64,000 nucleotides of DNA from Gemmatimonadota bacterium (GCA_018660835.1 JABJJN010000074.1:268614-332613); one strand, 5' to 3'; shown: positions 17,203-27,071, counted from the stretch's first letter. Numbers and translations: made by a program. Notes: generated by a model from the sequence alone, not told the origin.

Positions 17203-18242
17203 AACAGTCCTTACTCCTGCTGGCGATCGTCCTGGGTGTACTTGTGTTAGCCGATCATTGGTTACGCGAAGGCCAGTTGGACGAGCTTGATCGCCATGGT
17301 GTCTTACGACCACTGCTGCCAGTCGACGCCCAGATGATCCCGGACCGTGTCCATCAGTTGGTCCTCAGCTTTGGAACTGGTCAGAGTTTCACCTACGTAC
17401 GTGAGGGTGCGTTGTGGAGATTTCCCAAATATCACAACGCCCTGGCCCACAGTGATCGGATAGACGGTCTGCTGCGGTTGAGCCTCGGATCTGTCGGTAC
17501 GTTCAGATCGATCAATCCAGGCGGTGAGATGGCTGAGCCATCCATGCTCAGCATGCAGATAGACCTGTATGATCGCGACCAGCAGATTCTCACCAAGCTG
17601 CAGTTCGCCGGCCCCATCTCTGGGGCGGGTGGTTCACACAATCTGGCTCGAGTTGTGGGTAGCGACAGTGTGCTGACCCTGCACGCAGACCCGATTCGGG
17701 TGGTGGGTCGAGGCCGCCCGCCTCTGCTGGACCCGCATCTGTTGCCAAGATCCTTACCACGTGGGACACTGACCCGAGTCGAGATGGAATCGGCGCAAGG
17801 ATCATGGAGTCTGCAGAGAGTTCTTGCCCCCCGACCGGCAGACCGTCCCCCCATGCCGGTGGATGAGAGTCAGCGATATCGTTGGGTCGTTCAACACGAG
17901 GGACGCATTGATACGTGCCACAACAGCAGTGTTTTCGCCTATCTGGATTTTCTGAGTCGCCTCCCCGTAGATGGGCTGACGACAACGGGCCTGCCAACCC
18001 ATGCGGTCGCTCGATTGCGTCTCATCGACGAAGAGGGCATCATCGATGAGTTGATCACCGCCGCAAGCGATGCGGGTGGTGGATCTGTTGCCATACACAA
18101 TCAGCGTGCACGAATTGTCGGCCTTGTACCATCGAATCGCGCCACGTGGATCATACCGCCATTGCAGGTACTGATCGACTCACTGCCACAACCCTCACCT
18201 TTTGCTCAAGCCCTGCAATCCACTTCGGGAGCTACACCGTGA
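17199..18242 (+). CDS. DUF4340-like membrane-anchored protein
   Basis: A 347-residue protein with one N-terminal membrane helix (about 4-20) and an extracytoplasmic remainder. It contains repeated short beta segments such as TYVREGALWRFPK and a segment on bond or difference terms, in the manner of DUF4340 proteins that commonly follow GldG genes. The ATG at 17199 overlaps the GldG stop as ATGA; the frame is open 27 bases further up but the overlap start is preferred. The function is unknown. Its place in the operon suggests an accessory subunit of the ABC complex. Confidence 0.7.
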   Translation: MKQSLLLLAIVLGVLVLADHWLREGQLDELDRHGVLRPLLPVDAQMIPDRVHQLVLSFGTGQSFTYVREGALWRFPKYHNALAHSDRIDGLLRLSLGSVGTFRSINPGGEMAEPSMLSMQIDLYDRDQQILTKLQFAGPISGAGGSHNLARVVGSDSVLTLHADPIRVVGRGRPPLLDPHLLPRSLPRGTLTRVEMESAQGSWSLQRVLAPRPADRPPMPVDESQRYRWVVQHEGRIDTCHNSSVFAYLDFLSRLPVDGLTTTGLPTHAVARLRLIDEEGIIDELITAASDAGGGSVAIHNQRARIVGLVPSNRATWIIPPLQVLIDSLPQPSPFAQALQSTSGATP

Positions 18243-19084
18243 TCATCGATGTCCACAGCCATGCGTGGGAATATCCCCAACACTTCAACGACGACTTTCG
18301 CCAGCAGGCTTCGCGGGCCAAAGGCGGTACCGAGTTCGATCTGACGGTAACCCTCGACGCGTATCGATCTTCCGGCGGCAGCAAGGCAGACCGAACGATC
18401 GTGTTTGGCGGCAAGGCCAAACTGTCAGGACTCTGGGTCGATGATGAGTACGTCGCCAATTACGTCGCCGCAGATCCGGATCACCTGATTGGATTCCTCA
18501 GTGTTGATCCGACGCAGGATGGCTGGCAGAAGGAGATGGAAGTTGGACACCAGGAGCTTGGCATGCGTGGCATCAAGCTCCTGTCGATGTATGCAGGCTT
18601 CTATCCGAGTGACGAGCGCCTCGATCCTCTATGGCAATACGCCACAGACCATCAGTTGCCCGTGCTACTGCATACGGGAACCACCTTTGTCGCTCAGGCT
18701 CCCCTCGACTGTACTCTGCCACGGCACCTCGATTCGGTGGCGACCCGCTTTCCCGATGTACGCATCATCATGGCGCACCTGAGCCATCCATACGAAGGAG
18801 AGTGTGTCGTCGTCATCCGCAAACACCCCAATGTGTACACCGACGTCTCCGCACTGCACTACCGCCCCTTTCAACTGTATCACAGTCTGATGCTGGTGCA
18901 GGAATACGGCGTCTGGGACAAGGTGCTATTTGGCACGGACTACCCCTTTACGACGGTCGACGCCTCTATCGATGGGCTCTACGGTCTGAATCGTATGCTG
19001 GATGGTACCGCGCTACCACGCCTCGATGAGACCCAGATACGGGCCGTCATCGAGCGTGATGCATTGGACCTGCTGCGCCTGTAG
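18239..19084 (+). CDS. Amidohydrolase family protein (amidohydrolase_2/ACMSD-like)
   Basis: A 281-residue metal-dependent hydrolase. The N-terminal DVHSHAWE supplies the first two metal histidines (His6, His8). Further candidates are the histidine in VLLHTGTTF, those in MAHLSHPYEGE, and the aspartate in FGTDYPF. The start is GTG, overlapping the upstream stop as GTGA, so it is the sixth coupled gene of the cluster. Family members act as hydrolases or decarboxylases on small carboxylated molecules. Why one is tied to an ABC/Gld unit is unclear; it could process the transported compound or simply share the promoter. Confidence 0.83.
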   Translation: MIIDVHSHAWEYPQHFNDDFRQQASRAKGGTEFDLTVTLDAYRSSGGSKADRTIVFGGKAKLSGLWVDDEYVANYVAADPDHLIGFLSVDPTQDGWQKEMEVGHQELGMRGIKLLSMYAGFYPSDERLDPLWQYATDHQLPVLLHTGTTFVAQAPLDCTLPRHLDSVATRFPDVRIIMAHLSHPYEGECVVVIRKHPNVYTDVSALHYRPFQLYHSLMLVQEYGVWDKVLFGTDYPFTTVDASIDGLYGLNRMLDGTALPRLDETQIRAVIERDALDLLRL

Positions 19085-19115
19085 TTATGCAAGACGCTTG
19101 TTCGTTGGCAGGCTC

Positions 19116-22100
19116 CTAGGTGGATGAGACGGGTTCGACTGCAGGCGCCGTGTGCTCCATAGCCGCCTCCGGCTCGGCACCGACGAACAATCCCTCCAGG
19201 AAGACAGCGAAGTCTTCGGTCAGTGAATACAGGACGGGCACCAGCACGAGGGTCAAGAAGGTCGCGAAGATGATTCCTGCAATCACGGCGACCGCCATCG
19301 GACCCCACCAGGCGGCATCTTCACCACCCCAGAACAGATTGGGTTCGAGACTCCCATAGAGTCCGAAAAAGTCGAAGTTGAGGCCGATCGCCAGTGGCAC
19401 CAGTCCAAGGGCTGTCGTCACCGCCGTAAGGATCACGGGCCGCAGTCGCGTGCGTCCGCCCTTCACCAACGCCTCGTGCCGACTCAATCCATCACGTCGT
19501 CGCAACACATCGATATAGTCGATGAGCACGATGGCGTTGTTGACGACGATCCCCGCCAGAGAAATGATCCCCACACCCGTCATGATGATACCGAAGGGCA
19601 TCTGAAAGATCATCAGGCCGATCAAAACGCCGCCGATGGAAAGGATCACAGACGTGAGAATGATGATCGGCTTGATAACTGAGTTGAACTGGGTAACCAG
19701 GATAAAGGCGATGAAAGCGAGGGCCGCGAGAAATGCATTGGTCAGAAATGCTTCTGTTTCGGCCTGATCCTCCGACTGTCCCGTATAGCGCACAGTGTAT
19801 CCAGGCGGCAATTCGTCGGTAACAAAACCGTCCAGCGTAGCCTTCACGTCAGTGAGCGCCGCGTTGGTGTTGATTCCAGCCTTTACCTCTGAGCTGATGA
19901 TGGCGACGCGGTCCATGTCCTTGCGTTGGATCGAACCAAGGCCTTCGCCGACGCGCCAATCCGCCACCGAAACCAACGGGATCTGATCACCCGATTCATT
20001 GTTGACGGTGAGATCGCGCAGGGACTCGAGGTCCTGGCGCCATGGTTCGGCAAGACGGACGATGACGTCGTATTCGTCATTTCCTGTCCGATACTGGGTC
20101 GCCTCCGTGCCCTGGACGGCGGTTCGTACCATACCGGCGACCTTGGTTGTGGACAGACCATACATCGCTGCTCGTTCGCGATCGACGAAGACCGACAGCT
20201 CTGGTCTTGCTTCGTCCAGATTGCTTTCCAAACCGGTGAGTTGTGAGTGGACGGTGGCATTTCTCAGGATCTGTAGCACGCGATCGGACAACTGCTTGAG
20301 CACCTCAGCATCCTCGCCGACGATCTCGATATTGATAGGAGGTCCAGAGGGTGGTCCCTCCTGGGGTTTGTCGACGGAAATCTCTGCGCCCGCAATATTT
20401 CGGCCAATGATATCCTGCATGCGCGCCAAGGTCTCGAAGCTGTCGAAGGCGCGGTCCTTGTAATCAATGAAACTCACCATCACTCGGCCCCGATTTGGAC
20501 CCGAAGCTCCACCCATCAACATGTTGCCACCACCACCACCCACGGTGGCTACTGAAGATTCCGCATCGGCATATCCTTCGATTGCCAGGGTCTGCTCCTC
20601 AAGCTCACGCATGATGCTGTCAGTAAACTCGACGCGCGTGCCAACGGGCGTCTCAACATCAACCCAGGCTTGTCGTGGCGGAATATCTTCGGGAAACAAC
20701 TCGATGCCGTTGTTGAACTGGCCGAAGGCAACAATCGTCACCACGAGGATGGCAAAGTTTCCACCCAGTGTGATCAACCGATGACGCAAGGACCATTCGA
20801 GAATTCTCTCATAGCTATCGGTGATAGATGGCAGCACCTGGCTTTGAAAGTTCGACGCGATTTTGCCGAGTAGAAAATGGTGAATGACGAAGAGAATGAC
20901 ACCCGTCGCCGCCAACAGGCCGATGGTCAGTGGATTCGCACTGGCCGTAGCCAGCATAAACAGGACAGCGGCAACCAGCAGGATATAGCGTCCCTTGCGT
21001 GGCATCGGTGGTGCTGAGTCACCCTCGAGTCGCAGATAGCGAGCGCACAGAACCGGTACGATGACGAGGGCCACGAAGAGCGAACTCGACAGGGTCACGA
21101 TCAAGGTCATGGGCAGATAACTCATGAACTCGCCAATGATCCCGGGCCAGAAGAGCATGGGCGCGAAGGCAGCCAGTGTCGTCGCCGTCGCAGCAATCAC
21201 AGGCACGGCGACCTCCCCCGTCGCTTTGCGTGCGGCGACGGCTCGGTCCCAACCTTCTTCGACATAGCGATAGGTATTTTCCACGACGACGATGGCATTG
21301 TCGACGAGCATACCGAGAGCCAGGATCAACGAGAACAAAACGACCATGTTCATCGTCACACCGAGAAGACCCAACACGAGGAAGGAGAGCAACATAGACG
21401 TGGGGATGGCGATGCCGACGAAGAAGGACGTGCGCAGACCAAGAAAGAACAACAACACGGCCACGATCAGGACCAGGCCGGAGACAATGTTGTTTTCCAG
21501 GCTGCTGACCATCATGCGGATATCCTTCGACATATCAGATGTGATCTTTACATCCGTCGAAGGCGGATAGAGTGGTTCCATCTCTTCGATGGCCAGGCGC
21601 ACCGCTTCCGCTGTCTCGATGATATTCTCACCGGAACGCTTGATGATGTCGAGGGTGACGACCGATCGTTGGTCGAGGCGTGCAAAGCTCTCGAGTTCTG
21701 CAAAGCCGAAGTCGACGGTCGCCACATCGCGAACGTAGATCGGCCCACCATCACGGGTCACAACGACAAGATCCTGGATTTGCAGAGGGTCGTCGATTTC
21801 ACCATCGACGCGCACGAGGAACTTCAACTGCCCGACATCGATGGAGCCACCGGGAATGTTGACATTTTCGTCGCGGATGGCATCTACAACATCATCGAGA
21901 GATAGGCCGTAGTACTGGAGTCGTGGCAGCGAGACGTCAACTTTGACCTCCCGCTCACGACCACCCCGTAGATCAACACGCAATACGGTTGGAATCTGTT
22001 CGAGTCGATCTTCCAGTTCTTCGCCCAACTCCTTGAGACGAACCAGACCGTAGTCACCAGACAGGTTGACCTGCATGATGGGGACTTGCTGAAAGTCGAA

Positions 22101-22592
22101 TTCGAAGATCGCCGGGTCTTCCGCGTCTTCGGGTAGGTCAGGCTTGGCCAGATCAACCTTCTCCCGCACGCGCTCGAGAGCGTCTTCCATATCTACCGAT
22201 GTGGAAAACTCCGCAACGATGCTGGAATAACCTTCGACAGAGGTCGACGTTAGTTGCTCCAGATCGGGGACCGTATTCAGCTCCTGCTCCAGGACACGTG
22301 TCACCAGAGACTCGATATCACCGGGGGCCACACCCGGATAGATCGTGTTCACCGCGATCATCGGAATTTCGATTTCGGGGAACGATTCCTTTGGAATGTT
22401 GCGATAGGCCAGGGTTCCGGCGAGCATCACAATAAGGAAGAGGATGAGAACGGCCGTGCCATGACCCACAGCCCAGGAGGTGATCCCCAGCTCCTTGTAG
22501 GCTTGAGTCGCATCTACACCGTCAGTCTGACCGCCTGAGTGAGATCCACCACGACCATCACCATTGGAGGACATGTCTGAGGACCCACTCAT
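19116..22592 (-). CDS. Efflux RND transporter permease
   Basis: A 1158-residue inner-membrane pump of the AcrB/HAE type. The first helix follows an unusual Gly/Ser/Asp-rich N-terminal tail of about 40 residues. The sequence YPGVAPGDIESLVTRVLEQEL is the standard start of the first porter domain. The proton-relay aspartate lies in GMLVDNAIVVVEN within the fourth helix. The second half repeats the fold (GIIMTGVGIISLAGIVVNNAIVLIDY). It uses the proton gradient to expel compounds through the adaptor and TolC protein encoded just upstream. Its start overlaps the adaptor gene as ATGA. It is the last gene of the operon; I see no clear terminator in the 31 bases before the convergent amidohydrolase gene. 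Confidence 0.95.
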   Translation of the reverse strand: MSGSSDMSSNGDGRGGSHSGGQTDGVDATQAYKELGITSWAVGHGTAVLILFLIVMLAGTLAYRNIPKESFPEIEIPMIAVNTIYPGVAPGDIESLVTRVLEQELNTVPDLEQLTSTSVEGYSSIVAEFSTSVDMEDALERVREKVDLAKPDLPEDAEDPAIFEFDFQQVPIMQVNLSGDYGLVRLKELGEELEDRLEQIPTVLRVDLRGGREREVKVDVSLPRLQYYGLSLDDVVDAIRDENVNIPGGSIDVGQLKFLVRVDGEIDDPLQIQDLVVVTRDGGPIYVRDVATVDFGFAELESFARLDQRSVVTLDIIKRSGENIIETAEAVRLAIEEMEPLYPPSTDVKITSDMSKDIRMMVSSLENNIVSGLVLIVAVLLFFLGLRTSFFVGIAIPTSMLLSFLVLGLLGVTMNMVVLFSLILALGMLVDNAIVVVENTYRYVEEGWDRAVAARKATGEVAVPVIAATATTLAAFAPMLFWPGIIGEFMSYLPMTLIVTLSSSLFVALVIVPVLCARYLRLEGDSAPPMPRKGRYILLVAAVLFMLATASANPLTIGLLAATGVILFVIHHFLLGKIASNFQSQVLPSITDSYERILEWSLRHRLITLGGNFAILVVTIVAFGQFNNGIELFPEDIPPRQAWVDVETPVGTRVEFTDSIMRELEEQTLAIEGYADAESSVATVGGGGGNMLMGGASGPNRGRVMVSFIDYKDRAFDSFETLARMQDIIGRNIAGAEISVDKPQEGPPSGPPINIEIVGEDAEVLKQLSDRVLQILRNATVHSQLTGLESNLDEARPELSVFVDRERAAMYGLSTTKVAGMVRTAVQGTEATQYRTGNDEYDVIVRLAEPWRQDLESLRDLTVNNESGDQIPLVSVADWRVGEGLGSIQRKDMDRVAIISSEVKAGINTNAALTDVKATLDGFVTDELPPGYTVRYTGQSEDQAETEAFLTNAFLAALAFIAFILVTQFNSVIKPIIILTSVILSIGGVLIGLMIFQMPFGIIMTGVGIISLAGIVVNNAIVLIDYIDVLRRRDGLSRHEALVKGGRTRLRPVILTAVTTALGLVPLAIGLNFDFFGLYGSLEPNLFWGGEDAAWWGPMAVAVIAGIIFATFLTLVLVPVLYSLTEDFAVFLEGLFVGAEPEAAMEHTAPAVEPVSST

Positions 22593-23686
22593 CGCGCACT
22601 CACAATCCGCAGATGGTCACCATGGGCAACCTGCGTCTGCCCCAGCACGATGAGACGATCCTGATCCTTCAATCCGGAAACCACGACGACTTCGTCCTGG
22701 GCAGAAGGACCAAGCGTGAGGGCCCGAACCTCGGCAACAGCTTCATCACCCTGCACATCCACGGCGACAAAAGCACTGAAGCCACTCTCGGTACGCACCA
22801 ATGCCTGACGCGGAACTACAACTGCCTGCTGCAGATGCCGACGCTCGAGGATCACATCAGCGACCATCTCCGGCTTGACGAACCCCGTCGACGCATCCAG
22901 AGCCAGTTCGATGGGGAACGTGCGATTGCTGGCGTGTACGGAGGCACCGACGAACTCGATGCTGCCGTGACTGGTATCGTTGAGGGCGTCGAAGAGAATG
23001 ATCGCCCGTGCGCCCACCTGCACATCGGCTGCGTAACGCTCGGGGACCCCTGCAGCGACCTTCAGTGGTGACAGATCCACAACCGTCGCCACACCTGAGC
23101 CCGGGGCAACAACAGACCCCACTTCCACAAGACGCGCGTCCAACACACCATCGAAGGGTGCCCTGATCGTCGTATGCGCCAGACGCGCTTCGACCAGGTT
23201 CAAACGCGCTTTGGCTTGTTCTGCACCGTAACGTGCCTGCAGATACTCGTTCTCTGTACCGATTCCGTCATCGTCGTAGAGACGACGCGTCCGGTCCCAC
23301 AGCTGCTGCGCCAGAGACATCTGCGCCTGCGCTTCATCCCGTTGGGCGCGCAACAGTTCGTCATCGAGTTCGACGATCGGCTCGCCCGACTGAACCGATG
23401 CCCCCTTGTCGACGAGGACCTGTTGCACGATCCCACCCTCCTCGGCGGCAACCATCACACTACGGTCAGCGACCACAGTGCCCGTAAGACGAATCACATC
23501 TGTGAAGGGGCGCACCTGCAACCGCTCGACACCAACGTTAATAATCCGTCGCGCCTCCTGAGCTGGTGCGTCTGCATTAACTGCAGACGCGTCATCACCA
23601 CATGCGGTGAGTGTCGTCGACAGCATTGCCGCAGCGACCACGAGTCGGCGGTAGCTCCATAGCCGTGGGGATTGGGACATCGTCAT
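22589..23686 (-). CDS. RND efflux periplasmic adaptor (membrane fusion protein), lipoprotein
   Basis: A 365-residue protein. The signal peptide ends in a lipobox with Cys29 (STTLTAC), so it is probably lipid-anchored. The barrel-sandwich halves (GGIVQQVLVDKGASVQSGEPIVELDD and TTIRAPFDGVLDARLVEVGSVV) flank a short alpha-helical hairpin (about 115-165), as in AcrA/MexA-type adaptors. It links the RND pump to the TolC-type channel. The gene overlaps both neighbours by four bases. Confidence 0.93.
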   Translation of the reverse strand: MTMSQSPRLWSYRRLVVAAAMLSTTLTACGDDASAVNADAPAQEARRIINVGVERLQVRPFTDVIRLTGTVVADRSVMVAAEEGGIVQQVLVDKGASVQSGEPIVELDDELLRAQRDEAQAQMSLAQQLWDRTRRLYDDDGIGTENEYLQARYGAEQAKARLNLVEARLAHTTIRAPFDGVLDARLVEVGSVVAPGSGVATVVDLSPLKVAAGVPERYAADVQVGARAIILFDALNDTSHGSIEFVGASVHASNRTFPIELALDASTGFVKPEMVADVILERRHLQQAVVVPRQALVRTESGFSAFVAVDVQGDEAVAEVRALTLGPSAQDEVVVVSGLKDQDRLIVLGQTQVAHGDHLRIVSAR

Positions 23687-25113
23687 TCCTCCATCCCGTC
23701 ATCGACGGGGTTCACTCGCCCGAGGGCCAGCTCGAGTTGCGCCTGAGTTGCCAGCAGGTCATGGGCGGCCTGGGCGTGATTGAATTCACTCTGTCGTAGA
23801 GCTACTTCCGCGTCCGTCATCTCCAGCTGCGAGCCGACACCGCGTCGATAACGGGCGATGGTAATTTGAAATCCAAGATTCGCCTGGCTCACTGCCAATC
23901 GCTGTGCAAGAATCCTCGCCGCATTTTCATCTCGTCGGGCGATGAGGTCTCGAATCTCGGCTGCCGCCTGATCCTGCAGCAGCTGTGCTTGTACTTGCGC
24001 TTGGCGCAGTACCGCACGCCGCTGATCGACGCGGGCATCTCGTTGCAGGCCTGTGAATATGGGCAGATTAATGCGAATACCTGCCAGCTTGCTTGTGGCA
24101 CGCGAACGATCGTCACCGAAGAATTTGGCGCCACCATTCTGTTGTGCCTGGACGTCCCAGCTACCGAACAGCGACACCGTCGGCAGATACTCAACCTTCT
24201 TCAGCTGCACCTCGGTTGCACGCAGATCGATCAGATCCCGCAACTGCCGCAGATCCGAGCGCTGGCGCTGAGCCTCGGCGATCAATGCTTTCGTCGAGTC
24301 TTCAGGTATGAATGACATCTGTGTGGGTCGTGTCGTATCTGTGAGAGAAATCGACGGCTTCAAGCGCAGGCGCTGTGGCTCATCGATGACCAGTTCGATG
24401 GCCAGTTGGCGACGCGCCGAAGCCAATGCATTGCTGGCTTGCAGAAGGTTGGGCTCCAGATTAGCCAACTCGACCTTGAGACGCAGCACATCATATTCTG
24501 TCGCCATACCCGCACGTCGCCGTGCTTCGGTTTCGCTGAGTGCCTGCTGGACGCGCTCGATGGAACGCTGCGTCAGTCGAACCTCCTCGGCTCGCAACAG
24601 CAGGTCATAACAAATGAGTCGCACACGAACGGCCACTTCCTGCGCCCGCCCACGCACCAACTCTCTTTGTAATAGTTGGAAGCGCTGCGCCGCCCCCAGA
24701 CCCACCAGCAGGGCAGGGTCGAACAATGCCTGTTCAACACTGACGGAGCTCTGCCAGGAGTTGTCCGCACCAAATTGCAGCGAAACGAATTCGTCCTCTG
24801 CCGCCGTGGGATCGAAGACACGTGCCGGCACGAAGGAAACGGCGGGGGAAATATTGCGCACATAGCTGGCGTTGAACTCGACCTGGGGCAACACACGGCC
24901 CCAGACTTCGGACACCTGCTCGTCGGCTTCTTCCATCGCAAGCTCGGCGTCGCGTAGATCTCGATTGTTTTGCAGAGCCAGAGCGACGGCATCATTCACG
25001 TCGATGATCAACTCCTGCGCCGGATCGACCTGAGCCTGATCCATCTGGGCCAACGAGGGCAACGCACTCATGAGGCAAAGTGTCACACGTGCGATGAATG
25101 GTGACCCCATCAT
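23683..25113 (-). CDS. TolC family outer membrane efflux protein
   Basis: A 476-residue protein with a signal peptide (about 1-20) and two outer-membrane-efflux-protein repeats rich in heptad-like Leu/Ala/Gln/Arg stretches, for example ALALQNNRDLRDAELAMEEA and the later FNHAQAAHDLLATQAQLELALG. It forms the outer-membrane channel of the tripartite pump. Its start overlaps the tetR stop as ATGA and its stop overlaps the adaptor start. Confidence 0.92.
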   Translation of the reverse strand: MMGSPFIARVTLCLMSALPSLAQMDQAQVDPAQELIIDVNDAVALALQNNRDLRDAELAMEEADEQVSEVWGRVLPQVEFNASYVRNISPAVSFVPARVFDPTAAEDEFVSLQFGADNSWQSSVSVEQALFDPALLVGLGAAQRFQLLQRELVRGRAQEVAVRVRLICYDLLLRAEEVRLTQRSIERVQQALSETEARRRAGMATEYDVLRLKVELANLEPNLLQASNALASARRQLAIELVIDEPQRLRLKPSISLTDTTRPTQMSFIPEDSTKALIAEAQRQRSDLRQLRDLIDLRATEVQLKKVEYLPTVSLFGSWDVQAQQNGGAKFFGDDRSRATSKLAGIRINLPIFTGLQRDARVDQRRAVLRQAQVQAQLLQDQAAAEIRDLIARRDENAARILAQRLAVSQANLGFQITIARYRRGVGSQLEMTDAEVALRQSEFNHAQAAHDLLATQAQLELALGRVNPVDDGMEE

Positions 25114-25769
25114 GTTGTCACAGTTGGTTGTGGTGCAGGCGGCCGGGGAGTTATGTCGGCGTGTTCAGTCACTTCATGCATCGCCGTCGCGTAATCAGCG
25201 GTGGCAATCCCCTGCATGACGCGCCCACATGATGCCCAGTAAGCGGCGCGAAATTGCTCCTCGTCCATTGGGTGGCAACCTCTCAGATAAATGGAAACCA
25301 TGCCGTGGGCGTGACCCCACAGTGTAAGGGAGACCTCGTGTGGATCTTGCGCCTGCAGCAGCCCCGCCTCCATGCATTCTCGCACACGATCGTCGTAGAA
25401 TTGGGAGAGGCTGGCCAGACGCGATTTGATCTGCTCTGGAAACTCTTCAACACCCAAAGCATGAGCAGGAATGAAGAGCATTTCGTAGAGCATTGGATGT
25501 TGCAAAGCAAAGTCGAGGTGGCCTTTGCCGGACAGGTAGAGACGCTCAGCAGCGGTCTGACCGGTCAGTGCCTGGGTCAGATAGGAAGTAAACAGCCCGA
25601 AAGCCTCCATCACGACGTCCAGCAGGATCTGCTCTTTCGACGCATAGTGGCGATATAATGCCGGTGCCGTTACACCCAGATCGCTCGCCAGCCGCCGCAT
25701 GGAAACGGCTTCTGACCCACCCGTCACATACAATTCACAGGCTCGTTTGAGGATATCTTGTTGATCCAT
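25110..25769 (-). CDS. TetR/AcrR family transcriptional regulator
   Basis: A 219-residue regulator with an N-terminal TetR helix-turn-helix (MRRLASDLGVTAPALYRHYASKEQIL, about 25-50) and a C-terminal ligand-binding region. It is the first gene of the tetR-tolC-adaptor-RND operon, so it most likely represses its own operon and responds to a pump substrate. The ATG has no Shine-Dalgarno sequence, and a possible promoter ends eight bases upstream. A leaderless message is therefore possible. Confidence 0.92.
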   Translation of the reverse strand: MDQQDILKRACELYVTGGSEAVSMRRLASDLGVTAPALYRHYASKEQILLDVVMEAFGLFTSYLTQALTGQTAAERLYLSGKGHLDFALQHPMLYEMLFIPAHALGVEEFPEQIKSRLASLSQFYDDRVRECMEAGLLQAQDPHEVSLTLWGHAHGMVSIYLRGCHPMDEEQFRAAYWASCGRVMQGIATADYATAMHEVTEHADITPRPPAPQPTVTT

Positions 25770-25777
25770 GTGAACGA

Positions 25778-25806
25778 TGTTAACCGAAAAAACTGGATAG
25801 TGTCAA
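25778..25806 (-). promoter_or_regulatory. Candidate promoter/operator of the tetR-tolC-MFP-RND operon
   Basis: On the minus strand a perfect TTGACA (25801-25806) is followed after 17 bases by TTAACA (25778-25783). The -10 box is weak and includes the palindrome GTTAAC. The box ends eight bases before the ATG at 25769. The related sequences GTTAAC and GTTGAC flank the spacer and could be half-sites for TetR, which is inference. Confidence 0.4.
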
Positions 25807-25870
25807 CCCTGGAGATTGGACTTGGTAAACCTTGTTCAGTTCCCAGTTTCTGTGCAGGCCAGGATTCCCC

Positions 25871-27040
25871 TTAGGGAGCGACGAAGTATACATCCCCATT
25901 CCACAGCAGACTTCGAGCAACGGTTTCATCGAGTTCAACACCGACACCAGGCGAATCTGACACCTCCATCCACCCAGATTGAATGAATGGTTTGTCGCCG
26001 ATACACAGGTCCTCCCACCAGGAGATCTCCCGGCCATGGAACTCCAGGACGAGAAAATTTGGAATCGATGCCAGCACGTGACACGCTGCCATCATTCCCA
26101 GAGGCGACGAAACATTGTGCGGCGCCACAGGGATGTAGTGAGTGTCCGCCATATCGGCGATGCGCTTGGCCTCGAGAATGCCCCCTGCTTTGGCGAGATC
26201 CGGCATGATCACATCAACCGCCTTTTGACGCAGTAGCTCAAGAAAATCGAAGCGTGTGTAGTGGTTTTCGCCTGTGCAGATCACCGTGCTCGTCGACGCC
26301 CTGACCTGCGCCAGAGCGTCGATATTTTCCGCCGGTAGTGGCTCCTCCAACCACATCAGGCGAAGATCCTCTACCGCCTTGGCGAGGGTGATGGCTGAGG
26401 GTAGATCAAATTGTCCATGGCAATCGATGGCCAGATCGACGTCATAACCAATGCCTTCACGCGTGGCGGCAATGAGATCGACGATGTGTGTCATCTCGGC
26501 GGCACCGACCGTCCAATTGTGGCGATCAAGCTTTGCGTCGGCTTTGTGATCGACATCGAATTTCACGGCGCTGTAGCCCTCTGCCACGACCTCCTGTGCC
26601 CGCGCCGCATAGGCAGCAGGTTCGTTCGTCTCCCCCGCATGACAGTCGGCGTAGAGACGAATGCGATCGCGGAACTGACCGCCGAGCAGTTTGTAAACGG
26701 GGACACCGAGCGCCTTACCAACAATATCGAACAGGGCATTCTCGATGCCTGTGAGAGCGAAAGTGAAGGGCGCACTGTTGCCACCAGCATAGCGACCGCG
26801 CCGCCGCATCTTCTCATAGAGGGGACCGATATTGAATGGGTCTTCGCCGATGAGAAGATCCTTGAGGGTCAGGACCGTCTCCTTGGTGGCGAAGCCGGAG
26901 GTGAAAATTCCCGCGGAGTTGCATTCTCCCGTGCCGACGATGCCCTCGTCTGTGTAAACCCGCACGAAGGTCCAGATACTGCCACCAGAATGTGGCTCGC
27001 TCTTGCCGATGACACATGCCTGTACGTCAGTGATTTTCAT
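25871..27040 (-). CDS. Enolase superfamily protein, mandelate racemase/muconate lactonizing type
   Basis: A 389-residue protein. The frame extends 18 codons further up, but the ATG at 27040 has CAGGA six bases upstream and gives the usual MKITD start. Metal ligands are Asp206 (AIDCHG), Glu232 (WLEEPL) and Glu258 (TGEN). The dyad is Asp281 (MPDLAKAGG) and His308 (APHNVSSP). The other catalytic position reads Lys160-Phe-Asp162, so a KxD motif replaces KxK. This residue set differs from the first enolase-superfamily protein in the window, so the two probably act on different acids. The substrate is unknown. It lies alone between the efflux operon and gltBD. Confidence 0.87.
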   Translation of the reverse strand: MKITDVQACVIGKSEPHSGGSIWTFVRVYTDEGIVGTGECNSAGIFTSGFATKETVLTLKDLLIGEDPFNIGPLYEKMRRRGRYAGGNSAPFTFALTGIENALFDIVGKALGVPVYKLLGGQFRDRIRLYADCHAGETNEPAAYAARAQEVVAEGYSAVKFDVDHKADAKLDRHNWTVGAAEMTHIVDLIAATREGIGYDVDLAIDCHGQFDLPSAITLAKAVEDLRLMWLEEPLPAENIDALAQVRASTSTVICTGENHYTRFDFLELLRQKAVDVIMPDLAKAGGILEAKRIADMADTHYIPVAPHNVSSPLGMMAACHVLASIPNFLVLEFHGREISWWEDLCIGDKPFIQSGWMEVSDSPGVGVELDETVARSLLWNGDVYFVAP

Positions 27041-27071
27041 GAAAAATCCTGCGATGCAAGGGAGGCACAGA

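Noticed and set aside
18146..18238. Upstream extension of the amidohydrolase frame
   Set aside because: It lies inside the DUF4340-like gene; the GTG at 18239 directly precedes the conserved DVHSH motif and overlaps the upstream stop as GTGA.
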